From positions 944,805,195 to 944,869,194 of the forward strand of contig OY728120.1 in NCBI GenBank assembly GCA_963277665.1: a DNA stretch of 64,000 nt, written 5' to 3'. Below, one piece after another: positions 37,271 to 49,391 of the stretch. Position 1 is the first letter of the stretch, and the number at the start of each line of letters is the position of its first letter. A program made the position numbers and the translations under genes. Below the pieces are notes generated by a model. It searched no databases. It was not told the origin of the DNA and saw only the letters and a program-made list of their open reading frames with translations. Source of the DNA: Viscum album. Lineage: Eukaryota > Streptophyta > Magnoliopsida > Santalales > Viscaceae.

Positions 37271-38650
37271 GTTATGAAGAAGACAGAAGACATAAAAGGT
37301 GATGGAAAACAGGGTGAAAGAGATAAATATTCTGTAATTGGTAAGGAAGAACAGTTATTCAAATAAAAAAGACCAATATTTTTTTCAAATAATGAAGAAG
37401 ATGATGATAGTGAGACTGAATCTGAAAAAACTATTGCTGGGAAAACTATAGAGATTACATTTTTTAAATCATAAATATTGAAGATTTTGAGAGAAGTTGT
37501 ACTAAAGAAAAGGAAACTCAATTTGAATAGTATCATAGAGGAGAGATTATGGAATGATTGAGATAGATTAGAAGGATTGAGAACGGAAAAATTAAATTGA
37601 CAAATGAAAACTCTTCATCAAATGACCATTAAGTTTATCTTGATAGAAAACAAAATTTGAAAAGGAGATTAATGATCTGAAAAATTATCTTAAGAGTGAA
37701 GAGAATCATAATGATAATTTGAATTAAATCTAAATGAAAAATATGATAAGTTGGAACTTATCCAACATAAGAATTTTAAAGTTGGGGAAAGGAACAAAAG
37801 GTTCAAAAACATTATTACCGAAGTTTCTGAATTCTCTGCAATGAATGAACCTAAGAAGGATAAAAAAGTTTCCTTCAAAGGTTAAAAAGAATTATGGGAC
37901 TTGTTCTGATAAGCACAATATAAGAAGGGCTATGTTTGTGGTAAAAATAAGAAATAATTAAAAATTAAAAGCATCTAAAAATACCAAGTCCTGATGGATT
38001 TCTACTACTTCTAGTTCAAGTAAGTCTGAAAAGAAATATATGTTAAATAAGAGGGTTACAATTGGAAATATTAATACTGATGGTCATTAGAGTTCTTGTA
38101 AGAATATTTTTGAGAATCATGTTCACAACTCTGGACAGTAAGAATTTTTCAAAGGTAAACACTCATTCTATGGGTATTGACGGTATTATGGTGGATTTAG
38201 ACTTGTGGAAAATAAGTGTTGGTTCAACCAAGATCATTACTACAATTCTACATTCTTTTAAAGACAAGTATTCATGGGGATTCAATATTCTAAAAAGAAA
38301 AAACATCAAAAGAAATTCCCAAATACATCTACGATGGTTGGTTTTAATGTTGAGAATAGGTTCCAACAACTGGAAACTATCTGTGAAAGATGTGATCGAC
38401 CTGGACATCTTTCAAAGGGTTTCCTAATTGTGTTACCAAAACCATAAATGTTTTTTGAAAATTATTAGAAGCCAGAGATTCAAAATTATTTGAATGATAT
38501 CTCTAACTGGTTCGATAAGAAAGAGTTCATGGTTGTCTGGCCAGAACACATTGACTTGGCTAGGAAATTGGGGGAAGCATAACAAAAAGTGGAAGAAAAT
38601 GATGAATTAAAAAGCTCCTGTTGTTGAAACTTCTTTAAATGTAATGAAAG
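37271..38650 (+). pseudogene. Copia gag-pol linker
   Basis: Charged, low-similarity sequence with acidic and lysine-rich stretches (EEDDDSETESEKT near 37,395) and a Leu/Glu/Lys-rich part near 37,600-37,880 of a type often seen between gag and protease in large copia elements. Multiple stops. No catalytic motif. A possible zinc-knuckle remnant CERCDRPGHLSKGF lies around 38,390-38,425. Confidence 0.6.
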
Positions 38651-38659
38651 GAGAATGAC

Positions 38660-39950
38660 CAAAGATCCATGGTAGTGGTTGCTTGTATCATATGAATTTA
38701 TATTTATATCTATTAAATAATGTGAAATATTTCAAATAAATAACACTAACAATTAGAAACAATGAATCTCTAAGAATCAAAGTTGTTGGATTAGCCATAA
38801 TTGGAAAAGAAATGTTGAAATCATGGAAAACACTATATATTGATTGGCGAAAACACAACCTGATATGTGTTTTATAACTTTTTGATGAGTTGAACAATGT
38901 CATCTTCAGAATATATGGATTTTATTTAAATGTGAAAATTATGGAAATGTTGTTAGAAGATGCCAACGTATAAGACGGAATTTGTCACAAGTTGGTGAAG
39001 TGCTGAAATATTATTACATTGGTGTGGTGGATGAAAAAAAAATATGGAATAAAAGGATGGGACATATGTGTCAGATAAAAATGTGAAAGTTATCAAAGCG
39101 ATATAGTGTCTGAGATATTACTACTTCATCAAGAAGAAGTGATTGGTGTTTCACTATTTGTGAGAAAGGGAAGATTACACGGTCTATGCATTTTGGAGTT
39201 GAAATTCATTCAAATAGACCCTTAGAACACATAAATTATGATATCTATGGACCAATGATCAATAAATATACAAATAAAGATAATTACTTTATTAATTTCA
39301 TGGAAAAATTTTCTCGCATTACTTATGTTATGTACATGAGACATAAGTCAGATGCTCTGAAAATGTTTAAGAGTTTCTAGAGGAAGGTGGAAAAGGAATG
39401 TGAGTATTCATTGAAGAAGTTGAGAACGGATAATGGTGGTGAGTATAATAATTAAGGGTTTGAAAGTTATCTTTAGAAACATGTAATTTCGCATGAGGTC
39501 AGATCATGATACACACCTCAACAAAATGGGGTTGCTGAAAGATAGAATAGAAGTCCGAAGGAAATGTGGAGAACTATGTTACTTGAAAATACACATTCTC
39601 ATTATTATTAGAGAAAATACATGGGCACTACTGTGTATATTCAGAACTGATGTTTCTACAGGAAAAACTTAGATATGACTCCATATGAAATGTTCTATGG
39701 AAAAAAATCCAATTCTGAAACACATAAGAGTTGTTGGGAGTCTATGAATTATAATGAATAATGTTGGAAACCATGGAAAGATTGATTAAAGTGGAGATGA
39801 TGCAATTTTTCATGGATATTCTTTATAAGGAATCGGATATAGATGTATCCATAAAGAAACATGAATGATTATTAATTCTTCATATGTGAATATTGTTGAA
39901 AATTTTGAGAAAGAAAAGATTTCATATGCTGATGTGGATGTTTAACAGGA
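38660..39950 (+). pseudogene. Copia protease end, pre-integrase and integrase
   Basis: A degenerate protease/pre-integrase start (GSGCLYHM, near 38,670) leads to an RKHNLICVL block, then RMGHM and ICEKGKITRSMHFGV. The integrase core follows: INYDIYGPM carries the first catalytic Asp, KLRTDNGGEYNN (about 39,420) the second, and TPQQNGVAER (about 39,515) the Glu. After it come MTPYEMFYGK and a decayed C-terminal tail with FHGYSL. The only sizeable open part is 39,186-39,380. Stops interrupt it before, between and after the catalytic residues, so it is inactive even though the DDE triad codons survive. Confidence 0.88.
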
Positions 39951-40204
39951 TAGATAAGATTTTGTTAACGATTTTGATAATGCTACTGACATTGAAAATA
40001 CCACTCATGAAGATGAATTAGACATAGTAATCTAAAGTGATGAGGATGATGATTGAACAGCTCATCCCAGGTAGCGGAAATAAGTGGAGGCTCAGAACAT
40101 TATTGGACTTCAACATCAAAGGGTTGAAACAATAAGAACAATGAATGATATTTCACATACTTCTCAATATTCAAAATTTGAACCGAATGATGTAAATGAA
40201 GAAT

Positions 40205-41015
40205 TTTAGCAACTAGAATGTGTTCAGGATATCAATGGAGAACGTGATTAGATAGAGAAGAATGATACTTGAGAACATGTACCCAATCTAGACAATGAGA
40301 ACTTTATTGGTATAATGTGAATTTTTTAGAACAATATGAATGAAGAAGGTAATGTAATAAGAAATAAATCAATTTTTTTTTTCAAAGGTTATTCACAAAT
40401 TAAAGGCATTGATTTTGATGAAACATTTTTACTGGTGGAAATATTATAAACAATCATAATTGTTCTTGCTATTGCTGCACAATGATGTTACAAAATCATT
40501 CAAATGGATTTGAAAGACACATTCTTGAATGATGATCTTGACGATAAAGTTAACATTGATCAACCCTATGTTTTTGATTTTTTGAATGATTAATTTTATG
40601 TGTGAAGGTTGAAGAAGGATCTGTATACGATAAAACAGGTTCCCAAAGGTTGGTATTCTAAATTAAATACATTCTTGAGGAAGATAAATTTTAAGAAAGG
40701 TAGAGTGGATAACAATATTTACATCAAAGAGTGTCATGACTTTTCTCTCATCGTAATTGTTGATGTTGATGACATTATATTTTCTGGAAAAGATAAAAGG
40801 TCTTGCGAAATATTTTCTAAGATGATGATGAAATTATTTGAGATTTCCATACTGGTAGAAATGAAATACTTTCTTGGGATACAAATTTCACTGATGAAGA
40901 ATCACATTTTTCTATCTCAAGAAAAGTATGCTAAGGAACATATAAAAAAATTTCATGGAAAATTTGAAACTCGTGTCCACACCAATTTCACTGGGAACCA
41001 TGTTGTTAAATGATG
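40205..41015 (+). pseudogene. Copia reverse transcriptase
   Basis: Blocks in order: NNMNEEGNVIRNKS, GYSQIKGIDFDETF, MDLKDTFLNDDLDD (about 40,503), then an open stretch 40,609-41,013 with LYTIKQVPKGWYSKL, the active-site region VDVDDIIFSG (about 40,760-40,790; usual YVDD with Tyr changed to Val), EMKYFLGIQI and LSQEKYAKEHIKKF. It once copied element RNA into DNA. Stops upstream of 40,609 break the domain. Confidence 0.9.
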
Positions 41016-41690
41016 GAGATGGCTTGAAAGTTGATTAGATAGAGTTTCAAAATATGATTGAATGTTTGTAATATTTGACATCCTAATGAACCAACATTTT
41101 TTATGTTGTTACCTTATGTGTGAGATTTTAGAGTGCTCCAAAATAATCACAATTGACTTCTATAAAAACAATTCTCAGATATATCAAATGAACAACAAAT
41201 TTTGGAATTAGTTATGATGGATTAAAAAATATTGATATATTTTTTTTATTCAAATGCTGATTTGGAAAGAAATGTGGATGATCTAAGATCCACGTATGGT
41301 GGAGTTTTCTTTCTAGGGAAAAGTTTTGTTAGTTGTAAAAAAAAGAAATATAATTCACTAACTCTTAGCACAACTGAAGTTGCATTTGTTGTTTCTATTG
41401 AAGCTATAAATCAACTAATGTGGATGGAGACTCAAACAACAGATTTATGAATCTTGGTTGACAAGAAAATCCAATGGGGGATATTTTTGGGACCACATTG
41501 GATAATTATGTTTTTGGATGAATGAATTAATTTTTTTTGTTTCCAAGGAAGTTTGAGAAGAAGGAAAATCACTTCACTTTTTATAAGTGGGTGAGGAAAG
41601 ATAGGAATGTTACAATACTTTCCATGGTAAATCTAATGATGCTTTTCAGGTTTGTGTTTCACAAAGATCATAATATGGTTAGATAACTTA
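41016..41690 (+). pseudogene. Copia RNase H
   Basis: The open frame 41,232-41,450 reads FYSNADLERNVDDLRSTYGG, FFLGKSFVSCKKKKYNSLTL, then STTEVAFVVSIEAINQLMWM, the standard copia RNase H pattern with the first Asp changed to Asn (SDADW to SNADL). The tail continues out of frame with FEKKENHFTFYKWVR. It would have removed the RNA strand during reverse transcription. No env-like frame follows; the 3' LTR begins 75 bases later. Confidence 0.9.
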
Positions 41691-41754
41691 CAATGCAATC
41701 ATTATTATGGAATTAGGGAGAAAAGATAAAACCAATCAGCACGGTTGGTCTTGT

Positions 41755-41763
41755 AGAAGAAGG
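41755..41763 (+). promoter_or_regulatory. Copia polypurine tract
   Basis: AGAAGAAGG directly precedes the right LTR start TGTTTTCTG. It is all purine and correctly placed for plus-strand priming. Confidence 0.7.
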
Positions 41764-42931
41764 TGTTTTCTGTGATTACGATGAGCATCACGAATAGTAG
41801 GGGTGAAGAGCTTTACAAGTAAGATTTGCAGTGCAACAGAAGAAGGAGCATCACAGTAGTGTAATGGATGAAGAACTATCATTGTGGTGAAAATGAAGAT
41901 TGAGCATCGTGGTAGTGAAATGGAATTTACATAATACTTCTATATTATGACGAGCTTTGTGAATCTGGAAAATTTCCATTGTGATTCATGAAACATAGTG
42001 AATTTCAGCGGAAATTTAATAGCTCCACGATTTGATGTTGATGTGGTGATAATGTGGCTTGAAGTTTCTAGTGTTTGTAATAATTTCCTATGAATTTTCC
42101 CATACCCCCTTGAGAAAAGTAGAGAGACATAACACAAATTTTAGATCTCTTGAATTTCAATAAAGGTTCATGGAGAAAAATGAGCTCTACGAAGGGAGTT
42201 AGCACCATGAAAGAAATAAGCTTCATTGAGAGACTTTAAGCATTGATAAATAATTGAACTTCTCGAAGTCCCATTTGTGATCCACAAAATAGTGATCTCT
42301 ACAATGTAGAAGGCTCTATGAACTACTGAGCTTTGCGAACTAAAGTTCTCTGCAAAGATGGGATCTTCACAAAGGACCTCTGTGAAGGAGCTTTGTGAGT
42401 TGAAGATTTGAGTACCCAAATTAAGTGAGAAGTGCTTCCCAGTGAATCATGATATGATTGGGGTATAGGACTAAGTATTATTACAATTCCCTACTAGTTC
42501 CTATCATCCTCTAAATAAGAAAGAGCAGAGTTGTTTTCAAAGATCAAATTTGTGAATGGTTTTCAAGAAGCACATATATATTTCTTTACCCTATTTGTGC
42601 TAAGAGGGTTCACACATAAAAGAGGATTATCTCCCAAGTACTACCTAAGTGAAATGACATATCCTACTAATTCTATTCCACATCAAAGGATGGTTTTCTA
42701 GTGGATTGGGTGGTAATTGATTATTTTTGTACCATATCAAGGAAGTATCTAATTTTGTTGAGTAGTGAACATTTTAAGTCTTATGTTCCTGTGGTTGTGT
42801 GTGTTCAGCAGGGAATGAACACTTTTACAGGAGGAGAAGGGTGTTTCAAAAAGGGAAACACAAAAGAAAAATATATCACCGATTCACCCCCTACCTCTCT
42901 CAGTGATACATGAATCTTGACTGGGTAACAC
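41764..42931 (+). mobile_element. Right LTR of copia element
   Basis: Matches the left LTR along its whole length, with many substitutions, showing that insertion is old but younger than element A. The right edge, near GGGTAACACTA at 42,931, is accurate to a few bases only. Sequence after it returns to element A. Confidence 0.87.
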
Positions 42932-43340
42932 TACTTGGGTCCCTAGTGTTGGTGTGGTGGCCGATGTATCCATACATAGAGACTCTAATAACCTGATTTA
43001 TGGCATGTTACACGAGAATATTGGTTTTAGGGAAAGTAATGGTACATACATCATATAGGAATGGGTTTTTCTTCCATATCCTTATTGAGTCAACTCTCTA
43101 GATATAATCATTGATCAGGGTACATCTTGTTTTCAAACAAGATGCCCGAAAGTTGTATACCATATAGTATTTAGCATCTCAATCATGAGGATGAACCCTT
43201 CCGTGATAATAGTTTGATACAGGGACAAGTTCCCCATATGTTACCTCTAGATGGTGCACCAGCTATACCACCACCAGGGAAAAAACACATGGTACCCACA
43301 GTTCCAGTATATGAGGAGCACAGGCTAAGTGTGATTCATG
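42932..43340 (+). mobile_element. Element A leader / gag start, right of the copia insertion
   Basis: Anonymous sequence leading into A gag. It includes a proline-rich coding-like stretch (near 43,230-43,300, reading APAIPPPGKKH) of the kind found at the start of gypsy gag proteins. Confidence 0.5.
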
Positions 43341-44300
43341 AGTTTCCTAGATAGATAATCCTTAGGTTTTGAGGAAAGCCCAACCATAAGGAAACTAAAT
43401 ATTGGCTTGTAGCAGTGTCCCGTGTTTTCCATCTAGTCAGGACACTAGAATATCGGATGGTGGTCCTAGAAACGAGCCTTCAACAGTGTTCAGTAGGAAG
43501 ATGGTGGAGTTTAGCTATCCTGAATCATGATGAGGTGACTCTTTCATTGAAATGGATTAATGTTATCTTCATAGAAATTTTCTTACCAGTTATCCTGGGA
43601 GCTATTCATATTCAGGATCTTCTTCAGCTCTATTAGTGTAGCAAGACAATAGATGATTATTCATCTAGGATCACCAACCATTCCGTGTAATAAATTGATA
43701 TTGTTATAGATTAGTTCTTAATTAATCAGACCTTCGAGTGAGTTTTGCATAGGAAAATCTGAGTCAGAGTTATACCTTTCTACATTCCAACATATGTTGG
43801 GGTTATTGAGTGAGATTTGGTGTTCAGAGGATTCTTTCCATGAAAGATACCACAAGTGATAGTTCATACCGAAGGAGTAGGAGTAGATAACTTGGTATTA
43901 GGGATATGATGTCCACCCCATTGACCTAGACATGGGATTTGTTTCAGGAGGAGGTCCATGGATATAGTATCATCATTTTAGGGATTAGAGGATGGGTCCA
44001 GACATCTTAGGGAGATGGGGTGCTATTCATGTGATGACAGTTGAAAAATCACTTGAGATAATACAACCCTCCATACAGATAATAGGGGGATAGTTGATCG
44101 ACCACCAAGGAAGAGACAAAGACAAGAGTAGGTAGATCCACAAGGTGATAGATGTGGCAGATGAGTTGGGAGAGAAGCAGGAGGTGGTCGTCGTTTGAAG
44201 ATGATTCCAACACCACCCACGGGGGGTCCACTCCAAGATCTAGGATCTACAAGACTAGGGTGGGGATATATACATGTGGTCAAGGCATATAACTGAGGAG
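43341..44300 (+). pseudogene. Gypsy gag of element A
   Basis: The clearest part is an open frame at 43,415-43,636: SRVFHLVRTLEYRMVVLETS, then GRWWSLAILNHDEVTLSLKW and FLPVILGAIHIQDLLQLY. This is the retrotransposon gag (RTG/UBN-like) core pattern with its W-W and W...F...F spacing. It continues beyond a stop as DDYSSRITNHSV. The following 400 bases, to about 44,300, should be the nucleocapsid part but no intact CCHC knuckle was found. The frame is broken at both ends. Confidence 0.78.
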
Positions 44301-44989
44301 ATCTTGGAATGATTCTAGATAAGACATGTGTCTTTCTACTTTAGCTACAATACTGAGAGACACATGTGATATTCATTACATTCCTACACATATCTTGCTC
44401 TATACCTAGAGATTCTAGTTGAAACATTGACTCAGCCCTTATGTTTGGATACACCTAATAGGTTATACTCATTGATGACACATTTGTGTTAACCTTGTGA
44501 CCTTTACCTTGGATGTAAGAGTTTCAATTGGATCCTCTTGGTGGTAGGGATGAGTCCGTACAATTTCATTCTTGGTATGGATTTGTTATTCTGATTCCAT
44601 GCCCATATTGAATATTTTAGGAGAATGGTGTGGTTTTTCTACAGTTATGAAATGAGGTTTTTCTTTTTCTATGAAAAAGAAACCCAGATATCATAGGATA
44701 CACTCATACATAGGAGGGTGCAGCTGATTACTCCTCAGTTGGCTATCCTAACCATCGGTGCAGCTAATGTTATGATCTTCTAGTTTCCCACAGTGGTGGT
44801 AGTGAACAATGGTGACTTTATTGAATATGTTATAGGATTACCTCCCCATAAAGAGATAGACTGATAAATTAATTTATACCCTAGGTTGGCACTGATATCT
44901 TCACCAAATTAATGGATGGATCATGCATATCATCATGACTTAAGGGTGTTGTTAGAAGACATGAACAATAATTGATTCATGAGACCTGG
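44301..44989 (+). pseudogene. Gypsy protease of element A
   Basis: Plus-strand frames give a degenerate aspartic protease: LIDDTFV where LIDSGATHSFV is expected, then LGCKSFNWILLVVGMSPYNF, ILGMDLLF and FHAHIEYF, matching the usual LG..FD.DLI.L.M..FDVILGMDWL..H.A.IDC. The catalytic DSG has lost its Ser-Gly. Confidence 0.8.
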
Positions 44990-45760
44990 TGCATCACCCT
45001 CGGTAGCCCCATCTTTTCCAAAAAAGAAGACAAAAGGGTAAAGTTGTGTGTGGAATACCTGTGCTAGAACCAGATGAATGTGAAGAACAAGTATCCTCTA
45101 TCGAGATTTGATGACCTCTTTGATTAGTATAGACTTCTCCAATGGTTTCTGAAGGTTTACCTCATATCAGGCTATCACCTGTTGTTGTATAAGAAGATTA
45201 TATAATGAAGATGAATTTAAAAAGTCATTATGTTCATTATGAGTACTTGTTGATTCCCATTAGCATGAAAAATTCGCATGTAGTGTTCATGGGACTCATT
45301 ACCAGATCTTCTAGCCTCACTTATGTTGGTTCATGGTAGTCTTAATCAATGTTATCCATATGTACTCAGTTTCTGAAGAGGATAATGAGTGACACCTACA
45401 AATTGATATGGACATACAGTGAGAGACCCATATTCATGGCAATCACTCAATGTTACAATTCTGAATTATGGTAGTCTTCATTTAGAGACTGGTTATCTCA
45501 TTGGAAGGAGTTGATATGGACCTGATAATGGTTGAGGAAGTGTTAGCATGGGAGCCACCTAAGAGATTGATTTATGTGTGAAGGTTCCTTAGGATAACTG
45601 ACTATTACTGAATATTCACACATGATATCTACAGGATATCAATATCGAGGATAGCTTTGACTTGAAAGGGAATCCTTTCATGTGGATAAATCAGTTCCAT
45701 CAGGCTTTTCAGTAGTTGACGAAGATATTGATGATCACTCCGATCTTGAGTTTATTGTAG
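44990..45760 (+). pseudogene. Gypsy reverse transcriptase of element A
   Basis: Blocks in order: NVKNKYPLSRFDDLFD (about 45,080), LISGYHLLLYK, then WFMVVLINVIHMYSVSEED (45,330-45,385), VEEVLAWEPPKRLIY, FLRITDYY and WINQFHQAFQ. The active site, normally FIDDILVYS, reads LINVIHMYS: both Asp codons are changed, to AAT (45,348-45,350) and GTT (45,351-45,353). In-frame stops replace Gln or Trp at several sites. Confidence 0.9.
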
Positions 45761-46169
45761 GTGGGTGTTGAGTATGTGGTGTTCTGTGATTCATTAGGAA
45801 CTGGAATTGGCTGTATCCTAATATAGAGGCAAGTGGGTATTTCTTATGGTTTTCTCCAGTTGGCACCACACGAGTAGAACTTCATGACCCACGATCTTGA
45901 GTTAGCATCAATAGTCTTCACATTAAAGATGTGGAGACACTACCTGATGTGAAAGTGGTATATCGAATACTATGATCACAAAACTCTCATGCATATATTA
46001 TTTCATAAAGATCTGAACATGAAAGATAGGGATGATTGTATTTTATCTAGGAACTTGGATTTTATATTTTCTATACTCTAGGGAAAGGGAAAATGGTGAA
46101 AAATAATCTCAGTTGGATATCTGGGTCTTATTTTCTAAATGAGGTATCAGAATAGTTGGCATCGGTACA
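45761..46169 (+). pseudogene. Gypsy RNase H of element A
   Basis: YVVFCDSLGTGIGCIL (about 45,775) keeps the first catalytic Asp. It continues with LAPHE, THDLELASIVFTLKMWRHYL, DHKTLMHILFHKDLNMKDRD and GKGKMVKNNLSWISGS, the equivalent of GKANVVADALSRKS. The integrase that should follow starts only after 49,893, because a solo LTR interrupts pol here. Confidence 0.88.
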
Positions 46170-46174
46170 GTTAC
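46170..46174. repeat. Target-site duplication, left (GTTAC)
   Basis: GTTAC immediately before the solo LTR is repeated exactly at 49,894-49,898 immediately after it. A 5-bp duplication is the signature of LTR retroelement integration. Confidence 0.88.
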
Positions 46175-47713
46175 TATAACACCCCAAGCTTCCACAATAC
46201 GCTTCTCTTTGAATAATACAATAGTGTGTGTTGTCCGTAACTTCGAGTTCTAGCACACCACAACCAATCAAACTAACTCTTATGAATAGTAATACAAAAT
46301 TTTTGAAATTTTATAAACACTATATTTCAAAATGGACTTCATTTTTTGATCCGGAATATCGAAATTAGCTAAGGGTGAATATTTTTTATTTTTCTTAAAA
46401 CTTTCAATTTTTGATAAATAGTGAAAAACATTGAGTTATATTTTAAAACCAAATTTTTATTTAAATAATTATTTATTTTATTTAAATTTATTTAAGGTCA
46501 AAATATATATATAATTCCTATATATGTACATTTTATTTCATTGGAGTCACTTTTTAATAATTTAGATATATAAAAATTTTGTTAAACTTTTTACCGTCTT
46601 TTACCCACCTCCTAGGAGAATTTTCAAATTTACATAAAACATAATTTTATTGCTTCTGTGAGTTGAATTTCAAAAATTCGATTGAAACGTTGATATCAGT
46701 AGGTAAAATGTGGTTCAATAAGATGAAAATAATTTTTGGTGAATAATATCTTTTTACTTTTATATGCCACGGTTAAAAGTAAATAAGGTAATTAAGGGTA
46801 AAAATGATATTATTATTATCCTAACACATGTCCTTATTCTATTGGATAAGTATAATTCGACCAAAAACAAACTTAGGAATAACATATTTACCTCTTTGGT
46901 CCACTTGGATTAGATTTGGACATTTATTATTATTTAATTCAAAGAAGAGTTAAAAGTGTTAGATTCAATGTTTAATAACTAAACCATTTTTAATATACGG
47001 TTAAAAATAAGATAAATTAGACTATAAATATTCATTATAAATATAAAAATATTTCCTACGTAATGGTATTTTATTTATAATATTTATACATTACATAATT
47101 AAATTTATTTATGACACAATGATGATGCAGTAATTACCTAATTAATGAAATATTTAAACAATTGATATTATAAATATCCAAATAAAATAAATTTGAGACT
47201 TTTTATGAATTCCACTGATTTTATAAGATAATATGACATGTTAGAGTTGATTATATGGATTTGTGTCAAAGTAATAATGCTTTTATGAATTTAGAAAAAC
47301 CAAAATACCAAATAGTGTTAAAATTGACATAAAAGATTTTTTTAAAAAATATTATATTTTTAATTGATATTCTATTTCTAAAATCTAAGGTTCGGCAAAA
47401 AGACTTATATAATGATAGGTGTATCATTAATAAACCACTTGGGGTTCTCTGGGAAGTTTATAGTATGTTTATTAACCATATAATATAAAAATACATAGAG
47501 ACATGGTAAATGGAAAACAATTTAACTAAGATTTAAATCTAAAAGATAATGTTAATATAGTGACCCAAACATGTCTAAAACCTATTGGTTGAGTGGTTTT
47601 AGACCCATCCCCACCTTATCCTTAAAAAAGTCATTTTTTTCCATTATAAACCGAAAATTATTTTATTATAAAATAATATTTCTAGCTTTTCCTAAGGTGC
47701 CATTCACCCCTCT

Positions 47714-47720
47714 TATAAAA
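47714..47720 (+). promoter_or_regulatory. LTR TATA box (solo C)
   Basis: TATAAAA in CACCCCTCTTATAAAAGGG, preceded by GTGCCATTCACCCC. The same context occurs in the other C LTR and in D2. The bases downstream are C/T/A-rich, as at plant retroelement transcription starts. Confidence 0.65.
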
Positions 47721-48039
47721 GGGTACACACCTTATCTCTAATTCACACCATCAAAGACTTTTTTCTCAAACAACCCCTGACCAAATACCCTCTAAACTAT
47801 CCTAAAATAATCCTAGAGGCCTTAATTTACTCAGAAAGCCAACCTAAAGATCCCTTGTTATCAAACCAAAAGGAAGAACACGAAGAAGAGGTAAATATTT
47901 CATCACCTATTTCAAGTCCATTTCTTCTTCCACTTCATCTTTCGTTGTTGATTTCATTCTAAAATAATAACTCATGTAACTTCTATATATTGTGATGTTA
48001 TTATAAATATGGTACAACCATATTCATTATTCTATCCAT

Positions 48040-48310
48040 CCTTTTAATGACATGTCACCATACGTGCGTACGTACGACTTACCGTCTCCAAGTCGTGATG
48101 TAATTGTTATTCAATAGAATATTATTTGGATGGGTACAATAATTATGTGTAATTGATTTAAATAATAAATATAAAATAATAATGATTCTGTATATATGAT
48201 ATACCATCCAATTATATATTATTTTAATATCAAAAGAATGATATTGTTGCTCGTGCATACGTATGGATTATCGTCTCCCCAAACGCGATGAGATTCAATC
48301 CCCATCATAT
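48040..48310 (+). repeat. Two 190-bp-spaced CG-core modules (solo C)
   Basis: Module 1 (core at 48,062-48,096) contains ACGTGCGTACGTACGACTT, ACCGTCTCC and AAGTCGT; ACGACTT (48,074-48,080) and AAGTCGT (48,090-48,096) form a perfect 7-bp hairpin. Module 2 (core at 48,250-48,290) reads CTCGTGCATACGTATGGATT followed by ATCGTCTCC and GCGATGAGATTC. Anchors lie 190 bp apart. CpGs are dense here although nearly absent in the rest of the LTR. Confidence 0.85.
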
Positions 48311-49319
48311 CCATTCAAGACTAAATTTCATTAGATGATTAAAAATAATTGATATAGACTTAATATCATTCTGAATATTAAATATATACATCCTATCCAT
48401 AACAAACATTACTTATGTAACAAAGCATATAATGGAAAACAGATCAGTTAGCACCTGAAATGACGAGAATACTAAAATATTATTAAAAAAGAAAAATTAA
48501 AAGATCATATATGATAACATATTGATGTATATGATTATTGTATAATTTAATAAAAATTATTTCACCATTATAAAGGAGGTTAACCTAACCTCAACCAAGT
48601 AAAAGTACACGATAAGGGTTAATTTCACAATCTCTTCATTATCCAAGGTTGTTTATACGTAATTATCTACTGGGACCTCTTTATCATCCAAATTCGTGTT
48701 TTCATTAAAATGCATTTCAAAAAAAATTTAATATTTACTATAAAATTGGTTAAAGTAATTTATACCCTTATTTTACCTTATATGTTTTTAATGGAATCTT
48801 TCCGTCATTTTCTAAACAAGGCACTTTTTGACCTTTGCGACAAATTTAATGTAAGAATATGGTAAGAATGTTTTTTTTACTTATATGGCAGATGCAGCAA
48901 TTTTCTGCCATTATAAGATCGTCAAAGCCTCCCTTACAACATTATAAGAATATTTTCAAAATAATTTTTTCCTTAAATGATTTCAAAATATAAAGAGATA
49001 TATCTCTAAAAAAGGTTTTTATTTCATCTATGTCAACATCCTTTGATGGATTTAAAGCTTATTTGAAGTTGATTTATTATGATAAAAATCTTCCATATTG
49101 TATTGATGGTTTTGTGATATGTCTAACTGTGGATGCGTTATTTTTACACCATTCATGGTTTATGGATAAAGTAATGAAATTTCATATGCTAGTTTTAATA
49201 CAAATGCTTATTTTATGTTTAAACCTTTTCATATGTGGAATGTATTGGACTTAGTATGTAACGGGTGGAGCCCACTATATCTCTTTGATGCATCGGTATG
49301 TCTCATGAGAAAAACTAGT

Positions 49320-49391
49320 GTCTTAGAACAAGGCCTTGACATAATCTTATTTTTTGTCTTGGCACAAGAGCTTGACTATGTGGTTATAATA
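49320..49391 (+). repeat. Two-unit 36-bp repeat near the 3' end of solo C
   Basis: Units start GTCTTAGAACAAGGCCTTGA (49,320) and GTCTTGGCACAAGAGCTTGA (49,356). The matching pair in the other C LTR starts at 63,312 and 63,348. Confidence 0.85.

Noticed and set aside
44023..44283. Minus-strand frames of 60-86 codons
   Set aside because: They are antisense shadows over the gag/nucleocapsid part of plus-strand element A.
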